Positions 8,365 through 16,966 of a stretch of 64,000 bases of DNA are shown in pieces. The stretch is taken from assembly GCF_000829455.1 (NCBI RefSeq), contig NZ_JXAK01000005.1:98261-162260 (forward strand). Reading direction: 5' to 3'. Numbering within the stretch: the first letter of the stretch is position 1; each line of letters opens with the position of its first letter. This DNA is from Gordoniibacillus kamchatkensis. GTDB taxonomy: Bacteria; Bacillota; Bacilli; Paenibacillales; NBRC-103111. The position numbers were made by a program, and so were the translations under genes. The notes beneath the pieces are model-generated. The model was given only the letters and a program-made list of their open reading frames with translations. It was not told the origin of the DNA and ran no database searches.

Positions 8365-9054
8365 TTAAATGGCAGGTGTGTTCAAAATTTCGTTTTGCAG
8401 CTCGTTCCACATGACTTCCGTCATTTTGCCTTCGCCCTTCTTGACGACGAACACCGTGACCGTTCTCTTGCCCCATTCGCGAAACACTTGGTCCTTCGTA
8501 TCGAAGTACAAATCGATTTTTTTGCCCTTGATCGCGCTGCCCGTATCCGCGACAACGCCGTAGCCGTAGCCCGGCACGTAAATGACGGTGCCGATCGGGA
8601 ACACTTTCGGGTCGGCAGCGATCGTCGAGAACGCATATTCGTCCCGCTTCACCTTGATTCCGGAATACGTGATGCCGTATTCCGGATGGCCCGGGCCTTT
8701 GCCGGTCGACTCTTTGCCGGCGTAGTAGCCTGTAGCTACGACTTCGACCGGCGTATATTTTTCCATTTCCTCTTTGTTCAATCTCGGGACAAGCTTGTAG
8801 TTGGCTCGAACGTTGCGGGCGCTCTCGACTTTCAGTTCGTCGTCCCCGGCCGCTTTGGCCAGAGCTTGCGAGGCAGCGGATGAAGCGGCTGGCGCCGGCT
8901 TCGGCGCTTCCCGGACCGGAGCCGCAATGGCCTGCGGCGTTTGCGACGGTGCGCGATGAGACGCGGCCGAATCCGGATCGGTATGCATGCCGCCCAAGAC
9001 GGTCAACAGCAAAATGCCGAACCATTTCGTAAGACTCATCGTTCCTATACCCAT
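8365..9054 (-). CDS. Secreted/anchored 3D-domain protein (YuiC-like, lytic-transglycosylase fold)
   Basis: 229 residues: an N-terminal hydrophobic signal or anchor ([17 protein letters not shown]), an Ala/Pro-rich linker of about 50 residues, then a 3D domain at the C-terminus. The 3D domain, named after three conserved Asp residues, is seen from [11 protein letters not shown] through [36 protein letters not shown] to KRTVTVFVV. In Firmicutes such proteins (YuiC, Sps-like) act on peptidoglycan, with MltA-like muralytic activity. The ATG at 9054 is chosen because GGGGGAGGT lies 9 bases before it; upstream in-frame codons run into the thrZ terminator. Probably monocistronic. Confidence 0.85.
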   Translation of the reverse strand: MGIGTMSLTKWFGILLLTVLGGMHTDPDSAASHRAPSQTPQAIAAPVREAPKPAPAASSAASQALAKAAGDDELKVESARNVRANYKLVPRLNKEEMEKYTPVEVVATGYYAGKESTGKGPGHPEYGITYSGIKVKRDEYAFSTIAADPKVFPIGTVIYVPGYGYGVVADTGSAIKGKKIDLYFDTKDQVFREWGKRTVTVFVVKKGEGKMTEVMWNELQNEILNTPAI

Positions 9055-9176
9055 TTTTGAGATACCTCCCCCTACTATAGGAGGTTGTCCAGTTTGGTTC
9101 CGTTCTATACGCGATATGCCCACCAACATTACTTTCCCCCCGATATCCGAAAGGCATCCCATCCTCTTTTTTCCAA

Positions 9177-9221
9177 CTAAAAAGAGCCCGGTGCCGCCGC
9201 AACGGCTCACCCCGGGCTCTT
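9177..9221 (-). terminator. Terminator of the downstream threonyl-tRNA synthetase gene
   Basis: A 10-bp GC-rich stem (AAGAGCCCGG / CCGGGCTCTT) plus a T5 run on the minus strand, 14 bases after the stop at 9235. Confidence 0.88.
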
Positions 9222-9234
9222 CGTCAAAAATAGG

Positions 9235-11157
9235 TCACGATAAGCTTTTATTTGAGATTTCGTCTAAGATCATTTGCACGACGGCATCCACGCTTTGCGC
9301 GCCGAGATCGCCTTGGCCGCGCTTCCGTACGGATAGCGTGCCGCTTTGCGCTTCGTTCTCGCCAAGCACGAGCATGTACGGAATTTTGTCCAGCTGCGCT
9401 GCGCGGATTTTGTAGCCGAGCTTCTCGCTCCGCACATCGGCCTCCGCGCGGATTCCGGCGCGCTGCAGCTTCTCCGCCGCTTCGCGGGCGTGCGCTTCGA
9501 ATGCCGCGGACACCGGCAGTACCTTCGCCTGAACGGGCGCCAGCCAAACCGGAAAATTGCCGCCGAAATGCTCCGTCAAAATGCCGATAAACCGGTCGAT
9601 CGAGCCGTACAGGGCGCGGTGAATGACAACCGGACGCCGCTTCTCGTTGTGCTCGTCGACATAGTGCAGATCGAATTTTTCCAACATTTGAAAATCGAGC
9701 TGGATCGTCGCGCACTGCCAGCTTCTTTTCAGCGCGTCCATAATGTGAAAATCGATCTTCGGCCCGTAAAAAGCCCCATCGCCTTCGTTGACGCGATAAT
9801 CGGCCCCTCTCGCCTCGAGCACGCTGCGCAGCGCCGCTTCTGCCTCGTTCCACATTTGCTCCGAGCCCATCGAATTTTCCGGCCGCGTGGATAGCTCCAT
9901 CCGGTATTCGAAGCCGAACACGCGGTACACCGTATCGATCAGCTCGATGACGCGGGCGATTTCCTGCTCGATCTGGTCCGGCCTGACGAACAGATGGGCA
10001 TCGTCCTGGCAAAACGTGCGCACCCGCATCATGCCGCTGAGCGCCCCGGAAAATTCGTGGCGGTGCACTTGCCCGAATTCCGACAGGCGAATCGGCAGCT
10101 CGCGGTACGAATGCAGCTCGTTTTTATACACGAGCATGTGGCCCGGACAATTCATCGGCTTCAAAGCGAACGGCGTGCCGTCCACATCGGTAAAATACAT
10201 ATTCTCATGGTAATGGTCCCAGTGCCCGGACTGCTCCCACAGCCGCTGATTGTAAATGAACGGCGTGCGCACTTCGCTGTAGCCCCTTGCGGCCTGCAGC
10301 TCCCGCTCGAATGTCTCCAGTTCGTTTCGGATAATGAACCCGTTCGGCAAATAGAACGGCATCCCGGGAGCTTCTTCGGAGAACATGAACAGCCCGAGCT
10401 CTTTGCCGAGCTTGCGGTGGTCCCGCTTCTTGGCTTCCTCCAGCATCGCAAGGTGCTCATCCAGCTGCGCTTTGCCCGGAAAAGCCGTGCCATATATGCG
10501 CTGCAGCATTTTGTTGTTCGCGTCGCCGCGCCAATAGGCCCCTGCCACGCTGAGCAGCTTGAACGCTTTGATGCGGCCGGTCGACGGCACATGCGGGCCG
10601 CGGCACAGGTCGAAAAACTCACCCTGCTCGTAAATGGAGATCACCGCATCCTCCGGCAAATCGCGGATCAGCTCCAGCTTATACGGGTCCTCCGGCTCGG
10701 AGAACAGACGGATTGCCTCTTCGCGCGTGACGACGCGGCGGGTGATGGCGAGATTTTCCCCGGCGATGCGCTCCATCTCCTTCTCGATGGCGCCAAGATC
10801 CTCGGGCGTCAGCGAAACGCCGAGATCAATGTCGTAGTAGAAGCCGTCTTCAATAACCGGTCCGACGCCGAGCTTGACGGCGTTCTGCCCGTACAGCCGT
10901 TTGAGCGCTTGGGCCATCAGGTGCGCCGTGCTGTGACGGTAAACCTCGAGCCCCTCCGGGCTGTCCAGCGTGACGATCTCGACCGCCGCATCCTTCTCCA
11001 GCGGGCAGCTCAGATCAACCAGCTTGCCGTCCACCTTACCGGCTACGGCCGCTTTCCCCAGCCCCGGCGAGATCGAAGCCGCTACTTGCTCCACCGTCGT
11101 TCCCCGCACATACTCCCTCACTGCGCCGTCCGGCAAAGTCACTTGAATCGATGCCAT
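9235..11157 (-). CDS. thrZ: Threonyl-tRNA synthetase, ThrZ-like copy
   Basis: Class II synthetase charging tRNA-Thr, 640 residues. The order is an N-terminal TGS domain (about 1-65, [14 protein letters not shown]), an alanine/threonine second-additional (editing) domain with [13 protein letters not shown], a catalytic core with the zinc Cys in MNCPGHM and motif 2 RVRTFCQDDAHLF, and a C-terminal anticodon-binding domain. The MNCPGHM/RTFCQDD signature differs from the adjacent copy ([16 protein letters not shown]) and is, from memory, closer to Bacillus ThrZ; that assignment is inference. The ATG at 11157 follows AGGAGGT at good spacing. A T-box leader precedes it, so expression should rise when uncharged tRNA-Thr accumulates. 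Confidence 0.9.
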   Translation of the reverse strand: MASIQVTLPDGAVREYVRGTTVEQVAASISPGLGKAAVAGKVDGKLVDLSCPLEKDAAVEIVTLDSPEGLEVYRHSTAHLMAQALKRLYGQNAVKLGVGPVIEDGFYYDIDLGVSLTPEDLGAIEKEMERIAGENLAITRRVVTREEAIRLFSEPEDPYKLELIRDLPEDAVISIYEQGEFFDLCRGPHVPSTGRIKAFKLLSVAGAYWRGDANNKMLQRIYGTAFPGKAQLDEHLAMLEEAKKRDHRKLGKELGLFMFSEEAPGMPFYLPNGFIIRNELETFERELQAARGYSEVRTPFIYNQRLWEQSGHWDHYHENMYFTDVDGTPFALKPMNCPGHMLVYKNELHSYRELPIRLSEFGQVHRHEFSGALSGMMRVRTFCQDDAHLFVRPDQIEQEIARVIELIDTVYRVFGFEYRMELSTRPENSMGSEQMWNEAEAALRSVLEARGADYRVNEGDGAFYGPKIDFHIMDALKRSWQCATIQLDFQMLEKFDLHYVDEHNEKRRPVVIHRALYGSIDRFIGILTEHFGGNFPVWLAPVQAKVLPVSAAFEAHAREAAEKLQRAGIRAEADVRSEKLGYKIRAAQLDKIPYMLVLGENEAQSGTLSVRKRGQGDLGAQSVDAVVQMILDEISNKSLS

Positions 11158-11193
11158 GTTACCCAACCTCCTGTTTGATAGTTGATTGCAATG

Positions 11194-11456
11194 AAAAAAA
11201 GCACACCCGTCCCAAAAGGGACGAGCGTGCTTTCGTCGGCTCGTGGTTCCACCCTAGTTCAATTCGCTCCGCCCGCCAATTCGCGGGCCCAAGGCAAATT
11301 CTCCAGCCGTTCGATAACGGGAACGACCCGGCGGCATATACTGAGGCGCGTGCGTAAGCACGGCCCGTTCCATTCCGCGGCTGCAAAGGGGTATATCCGC
11401 CGCATAGCAGAGGGAGCTCTCAGCCTTGACTCCCGTCTCTGGGCTGCAGCCGCGGC
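11194..11456 (-). ncRNA. T-box leader (tRNA-Thr responsive) of the ThrZ-like gene
   Basis: The minus strand shows the T-box core AGGGTGGAACCACG (complement at 11243-11255), then a terminator stem with a T7 run at 11194-11232. A long stem I region upstream includes an AGAG/GGGAG segment and a candidate ACC threonine specifier. It sits between the two synthetase genes, directly after the upstream thrS stop. Confidence 0.88.
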
Positions 11457-11496
11457 GGATCGTTGTCTTTGTTCGGACGCCTTGCTTGTTCGATTG

Positions 11497-13433
11497 TTAT
11501 ACGGTCTTGTTTGCCACTTCTTCGCTGATCATCTTGATGACCGCTTCCGTGCTTTGCGCGCCGAGGTCGCCTTGGCCGCGCTTGCGCACGGACAACGTGC
11601 CGTTTTGTACTTCGTTATCGCCGAGGACGAGCATGTACGGAATTTTTTCCAGCTGCGCCTCGCGGATTTTGTAGCCAAGCTTCTCGTTGCGCAGGTCGGC
11701 TTCGACGCGGATGCCGGCGCGCTGCATCTTCTCCGTCACTTCGCGGGCGTACGTCTCGAACGCCGGGGACACCGGCAGCACTTTCGCCTGCACCGGAGAC
11801 AGCCAGGTCGGCAGGGCGCCGGCGAAGTTTTCCAGCAAGAATGCGGTCATACGCTCCATTGTCGAGATGATGCCGCGGTGGATAACGACAGGGCGATGCT
11901 TCTGTCCGTCTTCGCCGACGTACTCGAGCTGGAACCGCTCCGGCAGCAGGAAGTCGAGCTGCGCAGTGGACAGCGTCTCTTCCTTCTTGAGCGCGGTTTG
12001 ATCTGCACGTCCAGCTTCGGCCCGTAGAAAGCCGCTTCGCCTTCCGCCTCGAAGAACGGCAGGCCGAGCTCCTCCACGACTTCGCGCAGCATGCGCTGCG
12101 ACATTTCCCACATCGCGTCGTCCGGGAAATACTTCTCGGTATCGTTAGGATCGCGGTACGACAGGCGGAAGCGGTATTCCTTGATGCCGAAGTCTTCGTA
12201 CACCTGGCGAATCAGGTTCACGACGCGGGCGAACTCCTCCTTGATCTGATCCGGACGGCAGAAAATGTGCGCATCGTTCAGCGTCATCGCGCGAACGCGG
12301 TGAAGGCCGGTGAGCGCCCCGGACATTTCGTAGCGGTGCATCGTGCCGAGCTCGGCGATACGCACCGGCAAGTCGCGGTACGAACGCATTTCGCTCTTGT
12401 ACACCATCATATGGTGCGGGCAGTTCATCGGACGGAGCACGAACTCTTCGTTATCGATCGGCATGACCGGGAACATATCTTCATGATAGTGGTCCCAGTG
12501 GCCCGACGTCTTGTACAGTTCGACGTTGGCCATAACCGGAGTGTATACGTGGCTGTAGCCAAGCTTCTCCTCCAGATCGACGATGTAGCGCTCCATCACG
12601 CGCCGCAGCGTCGCCCCGTTCGGCAGCCAGAGCGGCAGCCCTTGGCCGATTTCGCGCGAGAACGTAAACATTTTCAGCTCTTTGCCGAGCTTGCGGTGGT
12701 CGCGCTTTTTCGCTTCCTCGAGCAGTTCGAGGTGCTCGTCGAGCTGCGCCTTTTTCGGGAATGCGGTGCCGTAAATGCGCTGCAGCATTTTGTTTTTGGC
12801 GTCGCCGCGCCAGTAAGCCCCTGCTACGCTAAGCAGCTTGAACGCCTTGATGCGGCCGGTCGACGGCAGGTGCGGCCCGCGGCACAAGTCGAAAAACTCG
12901 CCCTGGTCGTAAATCGAAATGACGGCATCCTCCGGCAAATCGCGGATGAGCTCCAGCTTGAGCGGATCTTCCAGCTCGGTGAAAATGCGGATCGCTTCCT
13001 CGCGCGATACGACGCGGCGGGTGATCGCGAGATTTTCCTGAACGATGCGCTCCATCTCTTTCTCGATTTTGCCGAGGTCTTCCGGCGTCAGCGAAACGTC
13101 GAGATCGATGTCGTAGTAGAAGCCGTCTTCGATGACCGGGCCGATGCCGAGCTTGACGGCTTTTTGCCCGTAAATGCGCTTGATCGCCTGCGCCATCAGG
13201 TGAGCGGTGCTGTGGCGGTATACTTCGAGCCCGTCTTCGCTGTCGAGCGTGACGATTTCCAGATCGGCGTCGTTTTCCAGCTTGGTGCTCAGGTCGACGA
13301 GCTTGCCGTTTATTTTGCCGACGACGGCGTTTTTCTTCAGCCCCGGCGAGATCGATTCGGCGATTTGCTCGACGGTGACGCCGGCTTCGTATTCGCGCAC
13401 CGCACCGTCGGGCAGTTTGATTTTGATGGACAT
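11497..13433 (-). pseudogene. thrS: Threonyl-tRNA synthetase ThrS, with a one-base frameshift in the catalytic domain
   Basis: Second threonyl-tRNA synthetase, about 645 residues when repaired. It has TGS, editing ([13 protein letters not shown]), catalytic ([25 protein letters not shown]) and anticodon-binding domains; the catalytic signatures are those usual in Bacillus ThrS. The frame breaks near 11998, after [11 protein letters not shown]: three A bases stand where four would restore the frame, and the next frame continues with [20 protein letters not shown] to the stop at 11497. Since the C-terminal third is intact, a missed base is likelier than decay. The ATG at 13433 follows GGAGGT. 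Its own T-box and a good promoter precede it. Having both thrS and thrZ with separate T-boxes is known from B. subtilis, but there they are not adjacent. Confidence 0.88.
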
Positions 13434-13465
13434 TGGGGTAACCTCCTGCTTAAATTGTACAAAAT

Positions 13466-13739
13466 AAAAAACACACCCGGTCCCATAGGGACGAGTGTGT
13501 GTATACGCTCGTGGTTCCACCCTGCTTCAGTCAAGCTCGCATGCGCGCATGCATAGCGTGACCCTCGAGGATTCGGTAACGGGAATGACCCGGCGTCGTA
13601 TACTGGCGGCGCTAGCTCCGCGTTCCACGACACAGCTACAAAGTGGTAAATTCAGCGGCGGACGGAAGGAGCTTGCAGCCTTGACTCCTCTCTCTGTACA
13701 GCCAGACCGGTGAATTCATGTCTTTGATCTTCGCTTATG
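13466..13739 (-). ncRNA. T-box leader (tRNA-Thr responsive) of thrS
   Basis: On the minus strand the T-box core AGGGTGGAACCACG (complement at 13511-13523) is followed by a terminator (GGTCCCATAGGGACGAG region on the plus strand) with a T6 run. Stem I includes AGAGAGAGGAG and a TTTACCACT loop whose ACC would specify threonine. Transcription should begin near 13739 from the promoter at 13746-13774. Confidence 0.9.
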
Positions 13740-13745
13740 AAGTCC

Positions 13746-13774
13746 ATTATAGCGATGCGCCGCCCGCGGGTCAA
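13746..13774 (-). promoter_or_regulatory. thrS promoter
   Basis: Minus-strand TTGACC (13774-13769), a 17-base spacer and a perfect TATAAT (13751-13746). It overlaps the last bases of ytxC and fits the 5' end of the T-box leader. Confidence 0.85.
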
Positions 13775-14703
13775 GGCGACAGTTGGTCCTGGCGCTGGCT
13801 TTCCCCGCCCAAATAGCTATGGCAGCGGCGGCAGTAGGAGCAAACGGAGGCCCGGTTCTCGAAAATTTGCGTGATCGTATGAATGATTTGCTGGTCCGGG
13901 TCGCGGGTATGGATGTAAATCGTCTGCGGCGAGACGGTGATGAGCGTGCTGACGATCATATCCTCGAGATTAATATCCTTGTCCAAAATTTCCAAAGTAA
14001 ACGAGGCGTCGAACGCACTGGCATCGATCGGTTCCCACTGGTCGTCCAAAATGAGAAATTCGGCGCCGCCTTTGTGCACGAGATGAGCCGCGGGAATTTT
14101 CGCCTCCTGGATGTAGACGAAATATTTCAGCAGCGAGATAAATTCCTGATACTGCCGGTCCATCATGTACTCGTCGACCGCGTACTCGACGACCTCGCGC
14201 ATCTCGTCGATATATTCCTGCAGGCGAAAACGAATAAAGCCGTCCAATACAAGCAGCGTCTGCTCGCGCAAATAATCGGCTACGCTGCCGCTGATTTTGG
14301 CGAGCCGGCGGTTCTTGATTTCTTCCAGGGAGACGAGCGCCTCCCCTTCGTAGAACAAAAATTGCTTGCAGTACCCTTCAATGAGTGCGATATCCTCGGG
14401 GTCCGTATAATGATACTCCCGCGTAATCAAATCTTTCAGGATAGAGCTCTCGAGCCGCTCCATCACATAACCGGCAATCGCATCGCCAGCCGCGGCGTAA
14501 ACTGCCTCCCCCTGTTCCCGCAGCTGAAAGCCCGGCAATACGGCCTCGACGCGCACGGCGCCATGCCCGTCCCCTGTATAAGGATGCAGCGATACGCCTT
14601 TCGGGTCGTTATGTAGATCGCCGAAAGCGTCCGCCAGTCGTTCCGCCATGTCGGCCAGCGCTTCCTCCGACGGCTTTATCAGAACCAAGGTGAACAGTTC
14701 CAT
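13771..14703 (-). CDS. ytxC: Sporulation protein YtxC-like
   Basis: 310-residue cytoplasmic protein matching the YtxC family of sporulation-associated proteins of undefined biochemical role. Visible features are an N-terminal alpha/beta segment (MELFTLVLIKPSEE), a central helical region (FIRFRLQEYIDEMREVVEYAVDEYMMDRQYQEF in overlapping blocks) and a Cys-containing end (VCSYCRRCHSY). The start at 14703 is chosen over 14712 for GAAGGGAG at eight bases. In Bacillus ytxC is next to thrS, so the neighbourhood is conserved and supports the call. Its stop overlaps the thrS promoter. Confidence 0.88.
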   Translation of the reverse strand: MELFTLVLIKPSEEALADMAERLADAFGDLHNDPKGVSLHPYTGDGHGAVRVEAVLPGFQLREQGEAVYAAAGDAIAGYVMERLESSILKDLITREYHYTDPEDIALIEGYCKQFLFYEGEALVSLEEIKNRRLAKISGSVADYLREQTLLVLDGFIRFRLQEYIDEMREVVEYAVDEYMMDRQYQEFISLLKYFVYIQEAKIPAAHLVHKGGAEFLILDDQWEPIDASAFDASFTLEILDKDINLEDMIVSTLITVSPQTIYIHTRDPDQQIIHTITQIFENRASVCSYCRRCHSYLGGESQRQDQLSP

Positions 14704-14840
14704 CAAGCTCACTCCCTTCTACCAGTTCGTTCTCGCATGCATGGCGTTCGCAAGGGCTTCCTTCTCAGTGTATGTTGCACCGCTGCGAGATATACAACCA
14801 AGTATTTGACAGGCAGCGCGGGAGCCGGTGCCGGAAACGA

Positions 14841-14886
14841 AAAATCCGCTATGACTAAGGGTTCGTCCCAGGTCATAGCGGATTTT
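14841..14886 (-). terminator. Terminator after the 34-residue membrane peptide gene
   Basis: A perfect 15-bp stem (AAAATCCGCTATGAC and complement) with a T5 run on the minus strand; it may work in both directions. Confidence 0.85.
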
Positions 14887-14948
14887 GTGCGCGATAGTGA
14901 TTCAACGCCGAAGCCACTCCTTTGCCTATTAGCGCTTAGTGCCGTTGC

Positions 14949-15053
14949 TCAGTTGAACATTTCCAGGAAGCTGCGGACGACCAAAAACGGCAGCGCCCCG
15001 ATCGCAATAAAAGCGTACAGAAATCCTTGCACAAAGCTTTTGAACATTTTCAC
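14949..15053 (-). CDS. 34-residue single-span membrane peptide
   Basis: Small ORF starting GTG at 15053 with an excellent site (AAGGAGG seven bases upstream). It encodes a peptide with a basic start (MKMFKSFVQGF), one hydrophobic span (LYAFIAIGALPFLVV) and a short tail. A terminator follows about 60 bases later. Size, ribosome site and terminator argue for a real gene, probably a small membrane protein; no family recognised. Confidence 0.6.
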   Translation of the reverse strand: MKMFKSFVQGFLYAFIAIGALPFLVVRSFLEMFN

Positions 15054-15151
15054 GCCAATCCCTCCTTACCTAATTTTGTCTAAATGGTGAACTTTGTTCT
15101 TACTATACACCCTCTTGGCTTGGCAATGCTTAAAGGCACATAAATTTATTA

Positions 15152-15320
15152 TTAATTTTCCGTTTCGGCGATGAAATTGATCTTATCGCTTAGTTCATTG
15201 CGTAAAAATGCTTTTGCCTCTTCGTTTCCGGTCAACTGGAGCAAGGTCGGCTCGTGATCGTTGCTGGCGGCTGCTGTAAAAGTTATGAAGGGACAGCATT
15301 TTCGCTCCATGTTGGCGAGG
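15152..15320 (-). pseudogene. C-terminal remnant of a metal-resistance-associated CCPF protein
   Basis: The minus strand encodes about 55 residues containing ANMERKCCPFITF and PTLLQLTGNEEAKAFLRNEL. From memory this pattern resembles the C-terminus of small proteins that accompany MerR-type regulators in mercury/arsenic loci. No start codon or ribosome site fits, and the sequence upstream turns into the antisense of a MerR-like tail, so this looks like a 5'-truncated relic. Stop at 15152. The family link is an inference. Confidence 0.4.
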
Positions 15321-15464
15321 CAAAAGCGTTCCGAGCTGGAGGAGAAAAGAAAACAAATCGACGCGATGATACAAATATTGGACAACGGCTTAAGCTGTAA
15401 ATGCCTAAGCTGGTCGGAATGTTTGAATCAGATGCGGAATACCGACATAAACGGACAATATTAA
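15300..15464 (+). pseudogene. C-terminal fragment of a MerR-family regulator
   Basis: The plus strand encodes a coiled-coil-like tail, RSELEEKRKQIDAMIQIL followed by SCKCLSWSECLNQM, which resembles the dimerisation helix and effector-binding Cys region of MerR-type regulators. There is no HTH domain upstream: the preceding bases are the CCPF relic on the other strand. The two fragments meet tail to tail near 15310, suggesting an internal deletion or inversion of a metal-response locus. Confidence 0.4.
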
Positions 15465-15505
15465 CCGTATTGTATGACAACATCATATTACAGCAGGTGA
15501 CGAAA

Positions 15506-15730
15506 ATGTTGCATTTACTTGTCGGAATCGTTGTTGCTTTTCTCGCTTGGAAATTAATCAAGTTTACGTTCAAGTCGCTGATTTGGTTTATTTTGGCGGG
15601 AATCATTGCCTTCTTGGTGTTTCCAAAAGCGCTCGTGTTTGTCGGCGGCATCGGTTTTTTGGTGATTGGTTTTCTCGTCACGTTGATTGTGCTCGTGGTC
15701 GGCGGTTTGATTTTTTATGAGAGTGATTGA
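15506..15730 (+). CDS. Small hydrophobic membrane protein
   Basis: 74 residues, almost entirely hydrophobic, with about three membrane segments (LHLLVGIVVAFLAW, SLIWFILAGIIAFLVF, FLVIGFLVTLIVLVVGG) and short basic connections (KLIKFTFK). AGGTGA lies before the ATG at 15506. No family can be named. It stands alone after the MerR/CCPF relics. The following 280 bases contain AT-rich sequence without an ORF or clear signal. Confidence 0.65.
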   Translation: MLHLLVGIVVAFLAWKLIKFTFKSLIWFILAGIIAFLVFPKALVFVGGIGFLVIGFLVTLIVLVVGGLIFYESD

Positions 15731-16012
15731 GATTGCTGGGGCATAGGATTTTACTTTTAGGCTATACGCGCAAGTAACGAAACTTAATAACGTTGTCCCC
15801 CAAGGAATCGGCGCGAATTTGACTCTAACGAACAGCGGAAGCCTTATTCCGTCGGTTATGAACGATCATCTATCAAATTCAACCTAATAAGGCACGCTCA
15901 GTTCGTTAGCAAATGAAAAACGCCAGTTGCTGTAAAATAGCGTCAGCTGGATTCGTTACAAAGGCGGATTTTGGGGCAGAATCAATAACCAAGGATAAAT
16001 AGCCAAAGCGGA

Positions 16013-16423
16013 TTAAAGTATTGTTTTGGTCAGAATGATTTCCAACGACTCGTTTTCGAGTATTACACACCCTGCGTCCCGATAGCCTAACTTTCTGTAG
16101 AAGTGCTGCGCCTCTTCATTTGCCAGAGTAGACGTCATAATCGAGTTATAACCGTTTTTTCTCATTTCATTTTCCCAAAAGAGGACAACTTGCTTACCTG
16201 CACCTTTGCCCCGATATTGTTGATCGATCCAAATCATATTCATGAAAGGGGTATTATCCCAAAAATACCCGTACCTCATCCATCCGATATTACTGTCATC
16301 TTCGTTCCGAAGTATGTATATTTCGTTTCCCTTTATTTTTGTCAATATTAAGCTCTCAGAAATATGATGGTCGCGGTCTCGTATGTATTCATAGTCTGAA
16401 TCGGTTGCAAAAACAATCCTCAT
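16013..16423 (-). CDS. GNAT-family N-acetyltransferase
   Basis: 136-residue cytoplasmic acetyl-CoA-dependent acyltransferase. The acetyl-CoA loop is QQYRGKGAGKQVV at about 68-80. Before it is the beta strand MNMIWID; after it are the family's TSTLANEEAQHFYRKLGYRD segment (motif B) and a C-terminal strand. The substrate cannot be inferred. GGGGGGAGGG precedes the ATG at 16423. Codon use is more AT-rich than in the surrounding genes, which may point to acquisition from elsewhere. It is monocistronic. Confidence 0.88.
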   Translation of the reverse strand: MRIVFATDSDYEYIRDRDHHISESLILTKIKGNEIYILRNEDDSNIGWMRYGYFWDNTPFMNMIWIDQQYRGKGAGKQVVLFWENEMRKNGYNSIMTSTLANEEAQHFYRKLGYRDAGCVILENESLEIILTKTIL

Positions 16424-16900
16424 TTAAGACCCTCCCCCCTCGTATACTATAATTTGGGCTACATTTAAGTAAGCAATGCCATTGGGTTGTTTGAGTAATT
16501 ACCCGGGAAGCGGGTTAGCGACGTATACCAACAACGAATCTATTCGCTATTTTAAGACTTCCACGACGCTAATTGATGCGAATTTTTACAAAAAATCCGT
16601 GTAGCGCCCAGGAATTCCATGTCCAGCGTCAAAATTTCGTTATTTGCGCCTCCCGATGCGTTACCGGCGATATGCGCCTTCTGGGACCAAATTAGCGTCT
16701 CCGCCGTCTCTACATAAAGAACTTGGTCTTTAAACAGCCGACTCGCAAAGAGGTGGCGAGTTTAGAAGACAGAAACGGCAAAACCATAAGGTTTTCACAG
16801 TCAATCGAGGGATTGGATATCGACAAATTATCCGCTAACTCCGAAAATCATTGCTAGAAGCCCCATTACTCTATCAACTAGCTCTTCTTCAGCTCAAACA
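16424..16900. other. Gene-free interval
   Basis: About 480 bases between the acetyltransferase start and the mqnC terminator. AT-rich at the left end; I find no convincing ORF, RNA or repeat in it. Confidence 0.5.
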
Positions 16901-16956
16901 AACAAAAACGCTTATCCATCCAAATCCCTTCCACGGATTCATGATAGATAAGCGTT
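16901..16956 (-). terminator. mqnC terminator
   Basis: Stem GATAAGCGTT / AACGCTTATC with a long loop (about 30 bases), followed by a T-rich tract on the minus strand, just after the mqnC stop. Confidence 0.75.
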
Positions 16957-16966
16957 ATCGTTACAC

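Noticed and set aside
9994..11178. Long plus-strand ORFs opposite the synthetase genes
   Set aside because: Mirror-image frames of thrZ/thrS; they show no ribosome sites and no family motifs.
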